Source: Parvibaculum sp002684405 (GTDB taxonomy: Bacteria; Pseudomonadota; Alphaproteobacteria; Parvibaculales; Parvibaculaceae). Taken from it: 64,000 nt of DNA. Within the stretch, counting starts at the first letter, position 1; each line of letters opens with the position of its first letter. Both the position numbers and the translations under genes were made by a program. This document shows positions 16,141 to 25,249 of this stretch, piece after piece. The notes under the pieces were generated by a model that had not been told where the DNA came from, ran no database searches, and saw nothing but the letters and a program-made list of their open reading frames with translations. The DNA is taken from positions 1,054,001 through 1,118,000 of the forward strand of contig OZ223205.1 in NCBI GenBank assembly GCA_965140395.1, given 5' to 3'.

Positions 16141-18231
16141 ATGACAATCCTGCATTCGCCCGCAAAAAGCGGGCGGCGCGCGCTTGTCGCCGCGTCACTG
16201 ATATTGTCGCCGGCGCTCTTCGCGTCGTCGGCCGACGCTCTGGAGTTCAAATTCAGCGATTTGACGATGCAACTGGACACCACGGTGTCCGTATCCGCCG
16301 CCATGCGGACGGAGGAGCGGAGCTGCGCTCACATCTCTTACTGGAACGGCGGCTGTCTCCAGTCGGACGGCTCCGGCGCCGACGTCAATCACGACGACGG
16401 CAACATCAACGTCGAACAGGGCGAGATCTTCTCCATGCCCTATAAGGCCGTTTCGGAACTGAGCGGCCAGTGGCGCAATTACGGTTTCTACGTTTCCGGC
16501 AAGGCCTTTTTCGACCCGGCCGCCCGCGACATCGATGACGGCTACAATGAATACGGTTCCTTGAGCCGGGGGCCCGGCGGACAGCCGGGTATGAATCTGG
16601 GACGCCCCCTCAACGACAACCAGCGCAGCGCCAAGAAATACGCCATGCGCGACATCAAGCTGCTGGACGCCTATGCCTATGCGGATTGGGACATTGCCGG
16701 CATGCCGCTCAATGTGCGTCTCGGCCGGCAGGTGGTGAGCTGGGGCGAAAGCACCTTCATCCAGGGCGGCGTCTCGTCATATCTGCCTTTCGACGTGGCC
16801 GCGCTGTACCAGCCGGGCCTGGAACTGAAGGAAGTCTTCCTGCCGCAGGGCACGGCCTATGCGAGCTTGGGTCTGCCGGGCGACGTCACGCTCGAGGCCA
16901 TGTATATCTATGAGCATGAGAAGTCCGAGCTTCCGGCGTGCGGCACGCTCTTCTCGGTCAGCGATGCGCTGGGCCAAGGCTGCGGCTATGGCGTCTCGAC
17001 CGGTGAATACTACCCAGGTGTGGAGAATGCGGTCCAGCCGCCCCCCGTTGTGGTGCCGCGTATCGGCGATCAGAAGACGAAGGATGAGGGGCAATACGGT
17101 TTCGCGCTGCGCCATTATGCCGACTGGCTGGGCCAGGGCACCGATCTCGGTCTCTACTTTATGAACTTCCATTCCAAACTGCCCTTCGGCACCTTCACGG
17201 CGCTGGATGATTCGCATCCATTCGGCTACATGAACTTGTTGAACGCGACCTGCGGTGGCGATTTGTCCAGCGTGGTGTGTACCACTGGCGCCCTGCAATT
17301 TAACGCACCGGGCGCCGCATTCGACGGGTGGCGCCTTCCCGCGAGTAGCACTCTCTACGGCCTTGCTATCCACCAAGGCAACCTAACAGGTGGTGGTAAG
17401 AAACTGCTGGCTCAATATCCCGAAGACATCAAGATGATCGGGGCGAGCTTCAACACCTCCGTCACCATGTTGCCTGCAGTCTTCGGCGACGGCACGGCGA
17501 TCTCGGGCGATCTCGCCTATTACCCGAACATGCCGTTCCAGGTGGATACGACAGAAATCCTTGCGCACGACTTCGCGCTCTATGGCTACACGGCCAATCC
17601 GGGCGAAGCACCGATCTATACCGGCGAAATGGTCGCGTCAGGCGAGGTCGTTCCCGGCTACCGGCGGACCCGGGCGCTGCATGGCTCCCTGACCACGCTC
17701 TCCACGCTGACGCCGTCCAACTGGTTCGTGCGGAATACGGGCGGCGACTTCACCGTGCTGCTCATCAATGCGGGCTTCCAGTACCTGCCGGATTCGGAGG
17801 GCAACCGCTTCGCGATCCCGGGTTCGAACAAAACGCACCCGAATCGCGGTGTTGCCTACGCTGTCGGCGATCTCTGTCAGGCTGTTTCGGCAACTACCCC
17901 GGCGTCGCAGAACTGCTCGCTAACGCCGCGTTATGCCTCGGCCTTTTCGACCGGCTACCGCATCTATGCCTTCCAGGATTATCACTCCGCCTTCAACACG
18001 GGGTGGACGATCGAGCCGCACCTCTACTGGTCGCATGACGTGTCGGGTTATTCCGCCGGTCCCATCGGCCCGGGCTTTGTGAAGGGCAAGAAGGTGCTGA
18101 GCCTCGGCGTCGATGCGCTCTATCAGGGGTTCAAGGCCGGCGTTTCCTACACCATGCATATGGGGGCGGAAAACCGGAACGCGGACTACGACAAGAACTT
18201 CGTGGCCATGACGGTGTCCTACGCCTTCTGA
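16141..18231 (+). CDS. DUF1302 family outer-membrane protein
   Basis: A 696-residue exported protein of the DUF1302 family, predicted to form an outer-membrane beta-barrel. The signal peptide runs MTILHSPAKSGRRALVAASLILSPALFASSADA, followed by ALEFKFSDLTMQLDTTVS. LGRQVVSWGESTFIQGG (about residues 195-211) is the characteristic family segment, and the protein ends in the aromatic terminus VSYAF expected of a Bam substrate. ATG at 16141 follows GGGGAAGGA closely; the upstream in-frame extension to 16042 would precede the signal peptide. DUF1302 and DUF1329 proteins co-occur and are suspected to handle hydrophobic molecules at the cell surface; the substrate is unknown. Codon use in 17210-17400 is slightly less GC-rich. 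Confidence 0.88.
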   Translation: MTILHSPAKSGRRALVAASLILSPALFASSADALEFKFSDLTMQLDTTVSVSAAMRTEERSCAHISYWNGGCLQSDGSGADVNHDDGNINVEQGEIFSMPYKAVSELSGQWRNYGFYVSGKAFFDPAARDIDDGYNEYGSLSRGPGGQPGMNLGRPLNDNQRSAKKYAMRDIKLLDAYAYADWDIAGMPLNVRLGRQVVSWGESTFIQGGVSSYLPFDVAALYQPGLELKEVFLPQGTAYASLGLPGDVTLEAMYIYEHEKSELPACGTLFSVSDALGQGCGYGVSTGEYYPGVENAVQPPPVVVPRIGDQKTKDEGQYGFALRHYADWLGQGTDLGLYFMNFHSKLPFGTFTALDDSHPFGYMNLLNATCGGDLSSVVCTTGALQFNAPGAAFDGWRLPASSTLYGLAIHQGNLTGGGKKLLAQYPEDIKMIGASFNTSVTMLPAVFGDGTAISGDLAYYPNMPFQVDTTEILAHDFALYGYTANPGEAPIYTGEMVASGEVVPGYRRTRALHGSLTTLSTLTPSNWFVRNTGGDFTVLLINAGFQYLPDSEGNRFAIPGSNKTHPNRGVAYAVGDLCQAVSATTPASQNCSLTPRYASAFSTGYRIYAFQDYHSAFNTGWTIEPHLYWSHDVSGYSAGPIGPGFVKGKKVLSLGVDALYQGFKAGVSYTMHMGAENRNADYDKNFVAMTVSYAF

Positions 18232-18420
18232 GGACTGACGAATGCTATCCGGTCCGGCCCCCTCCTCACTAAGGGCCGGGCCGGTATTCCGGACCGGCTG
18301 CTCCGTAGCATGTGCAGCCTTGTATCGGCATCCCACAATTTCGGTGTCACTCAGGCCGGTCAGGGAGCCTCCTGTCTCCCCGCGCTCTTTCCTCCACTGG
18401 CGTTAAAAGACAGGGGGAGG

Positions 18421-18459
18421 TGGCCCGGTTGCGTCTCTCACGGCGCACCGGGCCATTTT
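18421..18459 (+). terminator. Intrinsic terminator downstream of the DUF1302 gene
   Basis: TGGCCCGG-T-TGCG pairs with CGCA-CCGGGCCA (12 bp with one bulged T) around a 10-nt loop and runs into TTTT. It lies about 190 bp after the stop codon. The 397-bp gap 18232-18628 also holds a GGTCCGG/CCGGACC hairpin near 18250-18300, and no gene that I can support. Confidence 0.7.
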
Positions 18460-18628
18460 CATGGGCAGATACTGTCGCTGCGAGAGTGGCCGCCCTGGCC
18501 CCGCGCACAAAATTCCACCTAATTTACATTGCCCCCGGCGTTTGCGGCTTTTTCCATTGGACAGCGCTTGCCGGTGACGAGCCAAGGCGCGATCGGGAAA
18601 ATCGTTTTGCCTTTTCGGGGAGGGGCGT

Positions 18629-19315
18629 GTGAACAGGATATTGCTTGGCTGTGCGATTGCCGTGCTGGTGGCCGGCTGTGTGGATACCGGCACATTGGTG
18701 CTGCCCTCCGCTTATCGGTCCTCCACACCGCAGGAAGCGCCGCCGCCCTCGCCGGGGCTGGGGCTTTCGGGGCAGGACGGTGCCGTCACCGCGCTCGCAG
18801 GAAACGACCTGCTCGGCGCGACCCTCGGCACGGAGGGAACCGTCAATACGCTGCTCGGCGGCACCAATGCGCTGAGCGAGCAGTTCCCCGCCGACAGCCT
18901 GCCCCAGCAGCCATTGGGCGATGCGCTCGGTCAGGCGGTCGGGGATAATCTGACCCCGCAACTGGCGCAGCTGGCCGACCCCGGCCTTGGCGCATCGGGT
19001 GAGGACAGCCCCGTCACGCAATTGCTTGGCGGCGATCCGGTTGGTGCGCTGATCGGCACCGAAGAAGGCGCGGTTCCGGTTTTTGTAGCCGGAACCGATG
19101 GCGGAGTTCTCGGAATGGTCCTGTCGCCGGTTACCGGCAGCCTGCCGGAAGGCGCCTCGCTCGCCCCCGTGACGACCCCTGTCATCGACGCGCTTTCAAC
19201 CGTAAAATTCCCCGACACGAGCGGCTCCGGCGATAGCGGCGGCAATAGCCTGGCGCCGCTGACGGATGCGCTGGCAGGTGTTGCAGGCGGCGTCCCCTCG
19301 GCGGGCGACAGCTAG
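18629..19315 (+). CDS. Putative lipoprotein of low complexity
   Basis: A 228-residue protein I cannot assign to a characterised family. A type II signal peptide with lipobox LVAGC (Cys at about residue 17) indicates lipidation. The mature part is rich in Gly, Ala, Leu, Pro and Asp, with loosely repeated units such as GNDLLGATLGTEGTVNTLLGG and GGDPVGALIGTEEGAVPVF, resembling collagen-like or surface-repeat lipoproteins of other proteobacteria. It starts at GTG behind GGGGAGGGG. It is convergent with allophanate hydrolase. Location is the cell envelope; function is unknown. Confidence 0.75.
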   Translation: MNRILLGCAIAVLVAGCVDTGTLVLPSAYRSSTPQEAPPPSPGLGLSGQDGAVTALAGNDLLGATLGTEGTVNTLLGGTNALSEQFPADSLPQQPLGDALGQAVGDNLTPQLAQLADPGLGASGEDSPVTQLLGGDPVGALIGTEEGAVPVFVAGTDGGVLGMVLSPVTGSLPEGASLAPVTTPVIDALSTVKFPDTSGSGDSGGNSLAPLTDALAGVAGGVPSAGDS

Positions 19316-19336
19316 GCGGCGGAGAGAGCGGCCCCG

Positions 19337-21154
19337 TCAGCCCGTCTTGGTCTTCGAGGCGATATAGGCGCGCCAGCCGCCAAAGCCGCTCACATCCTCA
19401 GCGCCCTCCACGGCAAAGGCTTCGCAGATGAAGCCCTTGGCGCTCGTCCCGTCGGCAAGCGTCAGCGTGCCGATGCCGAGCGGCGAGGGGATGTTTGACA
19501 CGAACCTGCCGAAGCCTTCGGGCGTCAGCCGCCAGACTTCCGCGGCAATGGTGACACCGTTCTTCTCATCGCGGATGAGACCGGGTTTGGCCACCGGCGT
19601 TGTGGGAAGCGCGTAGAGCCGATAATCCGGCGTCGTCGATACCGCGCGGTCGAACACCGCATCGAGCTCGGTGAGTTCGCGATTGAGCGGCATGCCCGAA
19701 AGATGCGCCCCCACCACGACGAGTTCGATCTCGCCCGGCGCGCCAACGGCCTTCGTGGGGTGTGTCTCGGGCAGGCTCCAGCCCGTCGCGCCCAGCGCCA
19801 CGCCGCTTGCCGCGTGAAGATCGCGTGCGACGGCGGCGGTGAGCCAGTCCCGTCCGGCGCGCGCGAGCAGGGTAACGCTCGCGGGCAGCCCATCGCCGCG
19901 TGTGCCGGTTGGCACCGCGAAGCCGCACATGTCGAGCAGGTTCACGAAATTCGTATAGGTACCGTTCCGGCTGTTGGTGCCGATGGGGTCGGCGAGCACC
20001 TCGTCCACCGTGTAATGCGTCGGCGCGGTCGGCACGCAGAAAAGGTCGACGCCGTCGATCACCGGCGCGAGTGTGCGTTTTGCCGCCTGCAACGCATAAA
20101 GCCCCTTGAAGGCATCTGTCGCGCTGAGTTTGCGCGCGCCGAGAATAATCTCCGCCGTCACCGGGTGCAGCGCGCTTTCATGCGCGGCGATGAAATCCTC
20201 GATGGCGGCATAGCGCTCCGCCACCCACGCGCCTTCGTAAAGGAGATCGGCCACGGCGTAGAAATCGCCGAACGGAATTTCCACGATCTGGTGGCCCTGC
20301 CCGGCGAGCATGTCGAGCGCGGCCTCGTAAGCCGCCTCCATGTCCGTGTCGCCGAAGAATTTTCGGTCCGCTTTGGCCGGTACGCCAACCTTCAGCACCG
20401 GCGGCGTGGCGCCGAGCGATGCCGTCGCAAAATACCGTGAATAGGGATCGCTCTCGTCGAACGCGGCCATCACCTGAAAGGCTTCATAGGAGTCTTCCAC
20501 GGTGAGCGCGAAAACCGAGACGCAATCGAGTGTCCGGCAGGCAGGCACCACACCGCTCGTGGACATTGCGCCCACCGTCGGCTTCAGCCCGACGATATTG
20601 TTGAGCCCGGCGGGCACGCGGCCCGACCCCGCCGTATCGGTGCCGAGCGCGAAGCTGACGATGCCGCGCGCCACGGCGACCGCCGAGCCGGAGCTGGAGC
20701 CGCCCGGCACCAGCGAGGGATCGACGGCGTTTTTCGGCACGGGGTAGGGCGTGCGCACCCCCACAAGCCCGGTGGCGAACTGGTCGAGATTGGTTTTGCC
20801 GATGCACAGGCCGCCCGCCGCCTTGAGCCGCGCAACCGTGACCGCGTCCTCCTGGGCGACATATTTGAATGCCGGGCAGGCCGCCGTGGTGGGCATGCCG
20901 GCGACATCTATATTGTCCTTCACCGCGAAGGGAATGCCCCACAAAGGTTTGTCGAGGGGCGGCTTGTCGGGATCGGGCGTGCCGAGCGCCGCCGCCTCGT
21001 CGAGCAGGGCCTGCTTGTGCGCGAGATGGATGAAGATGCCGGGATCGTCCGCTTTCGCCAGCCGGTCGAAGACGGTCTCGACGACCTCCGCGGGCGTCAG
21101 CCCTTCTGCATAGCGTTTGCGCAGGTCCGCTATCGTAAAGGGCATACTCGTCAC
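19337..21154 (-). CDS. atzF: Allophanate hydrolase
   Basis: Splits allophanate (urea-1-carboxylate) into ammonia and CO2. The 605 residues comprise an amidase-signature domain with the Ser-cisSer-Lys elements FAVKDNIDVAGMP, GGSSSGSAVAVARG and GTDTAGSGRVPAG (about residues 75-190). A C-terminal AtzF domain from about residue 480 (VVGAHLSGMPLNREL) identifies it as AtzF rather than a general amidase or GatA. Urea carboxylase, the usual partner, is not in the window. The GTG start at 21154 has AAGGA 8 nt upstream; an ATG three codons in (21145) is an alternative. Confidence 0.92.
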   Translation of the reverse strand: MTSMPFTIADLRKRYAEGLTPAEVVETVFDRLAKADDPGIFIHLAHKQALLDEAAALGTPDPDKPPLDKPLWGIPFAVKDNIDVAGMPTTAACPAFKYVAQEDAVTVARLKAAGGLCIGKTNLDQFATGLVGVRTPYPVPKNAVDPSLVPGGSSSGSAVAVARGIVSFALGTDTAGSGRVPAGLNNIVGLKPTVGAMSTSGVVPACRTLDCVSVFALTVEDSYEAFQVMAAFDESDPYSRYFATASLGATPPVLKVGVPAKADRKFFGDTDMEAAYEAALDMLAGQGHQIVEIPFGDFYAVADLLYEGAWVAERYAAIEDFIAAHESALHPVTAEIILGARKLSATDAFKGLYALQAAKRTLAPVIDGVDLFCVPTAPTHYTVDEVLADPIGTNSRNGTYTNFVNLLDMCGFAVPTGTRGDGLPASVTLLARAGRDWLTAAVARDLHAASGVALGATGWSLPETHPTKAVGAPGEIELVVVGAHLSGMPLNRELTELDAVFDRAVSTTPDYRLYALPTTPVAKPGLIRDEKNGVTIAAEVWRLTPEGFGRFVSNIPSPLGIGTLTLADGTSAKGFICEAFAVEGAEDVSGFGGWRAYIASKTKTG

Positions 21155-21356
21155 CGGCCTCGTCCTTTTCTTCTTGCGGGCGCCGCGTGAAAGGCCCGGA
21201 TTTCAGCCCTTTCCGCCGCGTTTTTCATGAGCGTATATCCAGAGCCTAGCAAGCCCGGTGCCATGCGCGCCCGCGCATTTGGCTCATTTGGGTCATGCGA
21301 TGCTAGCCGGCTTTGCGGCAGGTTGGCGTCATGGGATTTCGGGTTGGGAGCGCGTC

Positions 21357-21440
21357 ATGACGGCACGGCATTATTTCTATTCCGCAACGCTTGGGTTTTT
21401 CATCTTTCTGATGACGGTGGCGGGCTCGCTCTTGGGCTGA
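21357..21440 (+). CDS. Possible 27-residue membrane miniprotein
   Basis: ATG to TGA encodes MTARHYFYSATLGFFIFLMT followed by VAGSLLG, a single hydrophobic helix with a short charged N-terminus. A weak GGGAG lies about 6 nt upstream. It sits in the otherwise empty 522-bp spacer (21155-21676) before the BCCT transporter. That spacer also has a second G8 run (21599-21606) and no other signal I can name. Chance occurrence is quite possible. Confidence 0.25.
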   Translation: MTARHYFYSATLGFFIFLMTVAGSLLG

Positions 21441-21676
21441 CGCGCCTGGCGGGCTGAAAAAACATTTCCTCTCAGTGACTTCGGCCGGATTTTCATCTTG
21501 CATCACGCAGCGTCCGGGGGCCGTGGGTTGGCCCTCGGCGTGCTGTATGCGATGGTGACGCCCGAAAATCACACGAGAACCGTCGGTATCCGGCCAGTGG
21601 GGGGGGCATCCTGTTCTGGCGGGGTCCGCCATCCGCGGTCTCTCGTCTTTCCGCCAAAATAGCGAGAGGGTCATAT

Positions 21677-23665
21677 ATGTCCGAGAACGGCAACAGCGAG
21701 AAATCTTCTTTATTTCAAGCCAGCGCCCCGGTCTTTATCGGATCCGTCGTGCTGATTTTTTCCGTGCTGGCCATCGTCTGGTTCCGCGACGTTGACGATA
21801 CGCTGGCCTTCGTGACCTCGATCCAGAATTTCATCGTCGGCAAGTTCGGCTGGTTTTACGTGTTTGCCGTTGCCGTCTTCATCGTCTTCGCGCTGGGCGT
21901 GGCGATGAGTTCCATGGGCAGCATTCGCCTTGGACCGGACGATTCGGAACCGGATTTCTCGACCTTCTCCTGGTTTTCCATGCTGTTCAGTGCCGGCATG
22001 GGTATCGGCATCATGTTCTACGGCGTGGCGGAGCCGATCATGCACTATTCAAATCCGCCCGTGGGGCCCGCCGAAACGGTGGGCGCTGCGCGTCAGGCGA
22101 TGGAACTGGCCTTCTTCCATTGGGGGCTTCACGCCTGGGCGATCTACGCGGTAATGGGGCTTTCGCTCGCCTATTTCGGCTTCCGTCAAGGCTTGCCGCT
22201 CACCGTCCGCTCGGCGCTTTATCCCATCATTGGCGATCGTATTCACGGCTGGATGGGGCATGTGGTCGATATCTTCGCTGTGCTGGGCACCATGTTCGGC
22301 GTTGCGACATCGCTCGGCCTCGGCGTCATGCAGGTGAATGCGGGCCTCAGCTATCTCTTCGGCATTCCCCAGGACACCACGGTCCAGGTCATCCTGATCG
22401 CCGTCATCACGCTGATGGCGACGACATCGGTGGTATCGGGCATCAATGCGGGCATTCGCCGCCTGTCGGAAATCAACCTGCTGCTCGCCGTGCTGCTCAT
22501 GCTGTTCGTGCTGGTGATGGGCCCGACGGTCTTCCTGCTCACCGCCACCGTACAGAACACCGGCGCCTATCTGAGCGATCTCGTCAACAAGACCTTCACG
22601 CTCTATGCCTATCAGCCGAATGAATGGATCGGGAACTGGACGCTCTTCTATTGGGGCTGGTGGATTTCTTGGTCGCCCTTCGTGGGCATGTTCATCGCGC
22701 GCGTGTCGCGCGGGCGCACGATCCGCGAATTCGTGATCGGCGTGCTTCTCGTGCCCTCGGCGTTCACCTTCCTGTGGTTCACCGTCTTCGGCAACACGGC
22801 GCTGGAGCTGCAGATGGCCGGCACGGCCGACATTGTCAGCGCGGTAAATGCCGATGTGGCGGTGGCCTTGTTCAAGTTCCTGGAAAATCTGCCCTTCGCC
22901 TCGATTTCGATGGGCCTTGCCACGATCTTGGTCGTGACCTTCTTCGTCACCTCGTCGGACAGCGGCAGTCTCGTGATCGACATCATCACCTCCGGCGGGC
23001 AGGAAGAACCGCCTGTCTGGCAGCGCATTTTCTGGGCGCTGACGGAAGGCGTGGTCGCCGCGCTCCTGCTTCTGGCAGGCGGCCTCGTCGCCTTGCAGAC
23101 GGCGGCCATCACCACGGGCTTTCCGCTCGGCATCATCCTGTTGCTGGTTTCCTACGGCCTCTTCCTGGCCCTCAGGCGGGAAACGCAGCGTCGTGACACG
23201 CTGCAATCGGCACATGGCGTGTCGGCGGCCACGGCGCCCGCCGTGCCCTGGCGGCAGCGTCTCGGCACGTTGTTGAACCAGCCGACAAAGGAGCGCGCCG
23301 TCGGCTTCCTCAAGGGCACGGTGATCCCGGCGCTGGAGGACGTGGCGGAAGAAATCCGCGGCCGCGGGCTCGATGCGCAGGTGGTCACCGAGGACGACAG
23401 CGCCATGCTGACCGTCTCTCATGGCAGCGAGGACGAGTTCCAGTACGGTGTCACGATGAAAGGGGTGAATATCCCGTCCTTCGCCATCACCGAACTGGAA
23501 GGCAAGAAGGCCGAGAGCCGCAAGGTGTGGCGCATCGAGGTTTCCCTGCGCGAAGGCGGGCAGCGCTACGACATCATGGGCTACACCAAGGAACAGGTGA
23601 TCGCCGACCTGCTGGCGCAATATGAGCGTCACATGCATTATTTCCACATGCATGTCGTAAGCTGA
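21677..23665 (+). CDS. BCCT family betaine/carnitine/choline transporter
   Basis: A 662-residue inner-membrane symporter with about 12 membrane helices. BCCT hallmarks are SAGMGIGIMFYGVAEPIMHY (about residues 99-118) and FYWGWWISWSPFVGMFIARVSRGRTIREF (about residues 324-352) with the conserved Trp-rich core. The long C-terminal cytoplasmic tail from about residue 505 (ending YERHMHYFHMHVVS) is like that of BetT-type transporters. Substrates are typically glycine betaine, choline or carnitine, coupled to Na+ or H+. The next gene begins 23 nt downstream and encodes malonyl-CoA synthase, an unusual partner. Confidence 0.93.
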   Translation: MSENGNSEKSSLFQASAPVFIGSVVLIFSVLAIVWFRDVDDTLAFVTSIQNFIVGKFGWFYVFAVAVFIVFALGVAMSSMGSIRLGPDDSEPDFSTFSWFSMLFSAGMGIGIMFYGVAEPIMHYSNPPVGPAETVGAARQAMELAFFHWGLHAWAIYAVMGLSLAYFGFRQGLPLTVRSALYPIIGDRIHGWMGHVVDIFAVLGTMFGVATSLGLGVMQVNAGLSYLFGIPQDTTVQVILIAVITLMATTSVVSGINAGIRRLSEINLLLAVLLMLFVLVMGPTVFLLTATVQNTGAYLSDLVNKTFTLYAYQPNEWIGNWTLFYWGWWISWSPFVGMFIARVSRGRTIREFVIGVLLVPSAFTFLWFTVFGNTALELQMAGTADIVSAVNADVAVALFKFLENLPFASISMGLATILVVTFFVTSSDSGSLVIDIITSGGQEEPPVWQRIFWALTEGVVAALLLLAGGLVALQTAAITTGFPLGIILLLVSYGLFLALRRETQRRDTLQSAHGVSAATAPAVPWRQRLGTLLNQPTKERAVGFLKGTVIPALEDVAEEIRGRGLDAQVVTEDDSAMLTVSHGSEDEFQYGVTMKGVNIPSFAITELEGKKAESRKVWRIEVSLREGGQRYDIMGYTKEQVIADLLAQYERHMHYFHMHVVS

Positions 23666-23688
23666 TTTGCGCTGCGAAGGAGGGCCGA

Positions 23689-25230
23689 ATGGCGGGAGAG
23701 GATGCGTCGCTTTATGCGTTGATGGAAAGCAACTTTCCCGTCGACCGCAATCGCATCGCGATGGAACTGCCGGATCGTGGCGGCAGCGCCTGGAGTTTTG
23801 ACGACCTGTCGGAAGGCGCGGGCCGCTATGCCGGGTTCCTCGGCGCCCTCGGGCTGAAAAAGGGAGACCGGGTGGCGGTGCAGGTCGAGAAATCGCCCGA
23901 AGCGCTGCTCGTCTATCTCGCCTGCCTGCGCGGCGGCTTCGCCTTCATGCCGATGAACACCGCCTACCGTACCGAGGAGGTGGATTATCTCGTCGGCAAT
24001 GCGGAACCCGCCCTCGTCATTTGCGATCCGTCCCGCGAAAGCGAAATCGCGGAGATCGCAAAACGGCAGGCCGGCGCGAAGGTTCTGACACTCGATGCGG
24101 AGGGCAAGGGAAGCCTCGCCGACGCGCTGGCCGCGCATGGCAATAAACAATTGCCGCCGGTTCCTTGCGCGCCGGAGGATCTCGCCGCGATCCTCTATAC
24201 CTCCGGTACGACGGGCAAGCCCAAAGGGGCCATGCTCTCCCATCGCAATCTGGCCTCGAACGGTCTTGCCTTGCGCGACACCTGGCGCTTCAGCGCAGAC
24301 GACGTGCTGCTGCATGCCCTGCCAATCTTTCACGCGCACGGGCTTTTCGTCGCCTGCCATTGTGCATTGCTGTCCGGCGCGCGGATGATCTGGCTCGGGA
24401 AGTTCGACCGCGACCGCGTGCTGGCGGAGCTGCCGCGCGCCACCGTCTTCATGGGCGTGCCGACATTCTACACCCGGCTTCTGGCGGGCAGCGGCCTCGA
24501 TGCAGAGGCGGTTCGCAACATGCGCCTCTTCACCTCCGGCTCCGCGCCGCTTCTCACCGAAACCTTCGACGCGTTCCGCGAGCGCACCGGCCACACCATT
24601 CTCGAGCGCTACGGCATGACCGAGACGGGCATGAACGCGTCGAACCCCTATGTCGAAGAACGCCGCGCGGGCACGGTGGGTTTTGCACTGCCGGGGACGG
24701 AAGTTCGCGTGACCGACGACAATGACAATGTGCTGCCGCAGGGCGAAACGGGCGGATTGCAGGTGCGCGGCGCGAATGTGTTTTCAGGCTATTGGCGGAT
24801 GCCGGAAAAATCAGCCGAGGAGTTTGCCGAAGGCGGCTGGTTCCGCACCGGCGATGTCGCGCGCATCGACGAAGACGGCTATGTGCATCTGGTCGGGCGC
24901 GCCAAGGACCTCATCATCTCGGGGGGCTTCAATGTCTATCCCAAGGAGATCGAGGAAATCGTGGACGATATGCCGGAGGTCGACGAGTCGGCCGTCATCG
25001 GCGTGCCGCATGCCGACTTCGGCGAGGCGGGCGTGGCGCTGGTCGTGCTGCGCGCGGGCGAAGCGCTCGATGAAGAGACCTTGCTTGCCCGTCTGAAGGA
25101 AAGGCTTGCGAACTACAAGGTGCCCAAGCGCGCCTTCTTCGTGGAAGAGCTGCCGCGAAACACCATGGGCAAGGTTCAGAAGAACCTGCTGCGCGACGAA
25201 TATCGCGAGACCTGCCGCCCCGCGGCCTGA
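23689..25230 (+). CDS. matB: Malonyl-CoA synthase
   Basis: ATP-dependent ligase that activates malonate (and often methylmalonate) to its CoA thioester. The 513 residues contain the ANL-superfamily P-loop YTSGTTGKPKGAMLSH (about residues 169-184), the A5 motif ERYGMTETGMNASNPY, WFRTGDVARIDEDGYVHLVGR, and the C-terminal catalytic lysine in NTMGKVQKN. LLHALPIFHAHGLFVA and FMGVPTFYTRLL match MatB closely, as do the overall length and the N-terminal NTAYRTEEVDYL block. GAAGGAGG precedes the ATG. It is probably co-transcribed with the BCCT gene. Confidence 0.9.
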   Translation: MAGEDASLYALMESNFPVDRNRIAMELPDRGGSAWSFDDLSEGAGRYAGFLGALGLKKGDRVAVQVEKSPEALLVYLACLRGGFAFMPMNTAYRTEEVDYLVGNAEPALVICDPSRESEIAEIAKRQAGAKVLTLDAEGKGSLADALAAHGNKQLPPVPCAPEDLAAILYTSGTTGKPKGAMLSHRNLASNGLALRDTWRFSADDVLLHALPIFHAHGLFVACHCALLSGARMIWLGKFDRDRVLAELPRATVFMGVPTFYTRLLAGSGLDAEAVRNMRLFTSGSAPLLTETFDAFRERTGHTILERYGMTETGMNASNPYVEERRAGTVGFALPGTEVRVTDDNDNVLPQGETGGLQVRGANVFSGYWRMPEKSAEEFAEGGWFRTGDVARIDEDGYVHLVGRAKDLIISGGFNVYPKEIEEIVDDMPEVDESAVIGVPHADFGEAGVALVVLRAGEALDEETLLARLKERLANYKVPKRAFFVEELPRNTMGKVQKNLLRDEYRETCRPAA

Positions 25231-25249
25231 TCCGTAGTCCGCCTGGGCC

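Noticed and set aside
22049..23653. A 534-codon minus-strand frame opposite the BCCT transporter
   Set aside because: His/Arg/Asp-rich shadow of a hydrophobic protein, with no motif or ribosome-binding site. Similar antisense frames opposite the Lhr helicase (50899-52929) and the DUF1329 gene (12819-14381) were rejected for the same reason.
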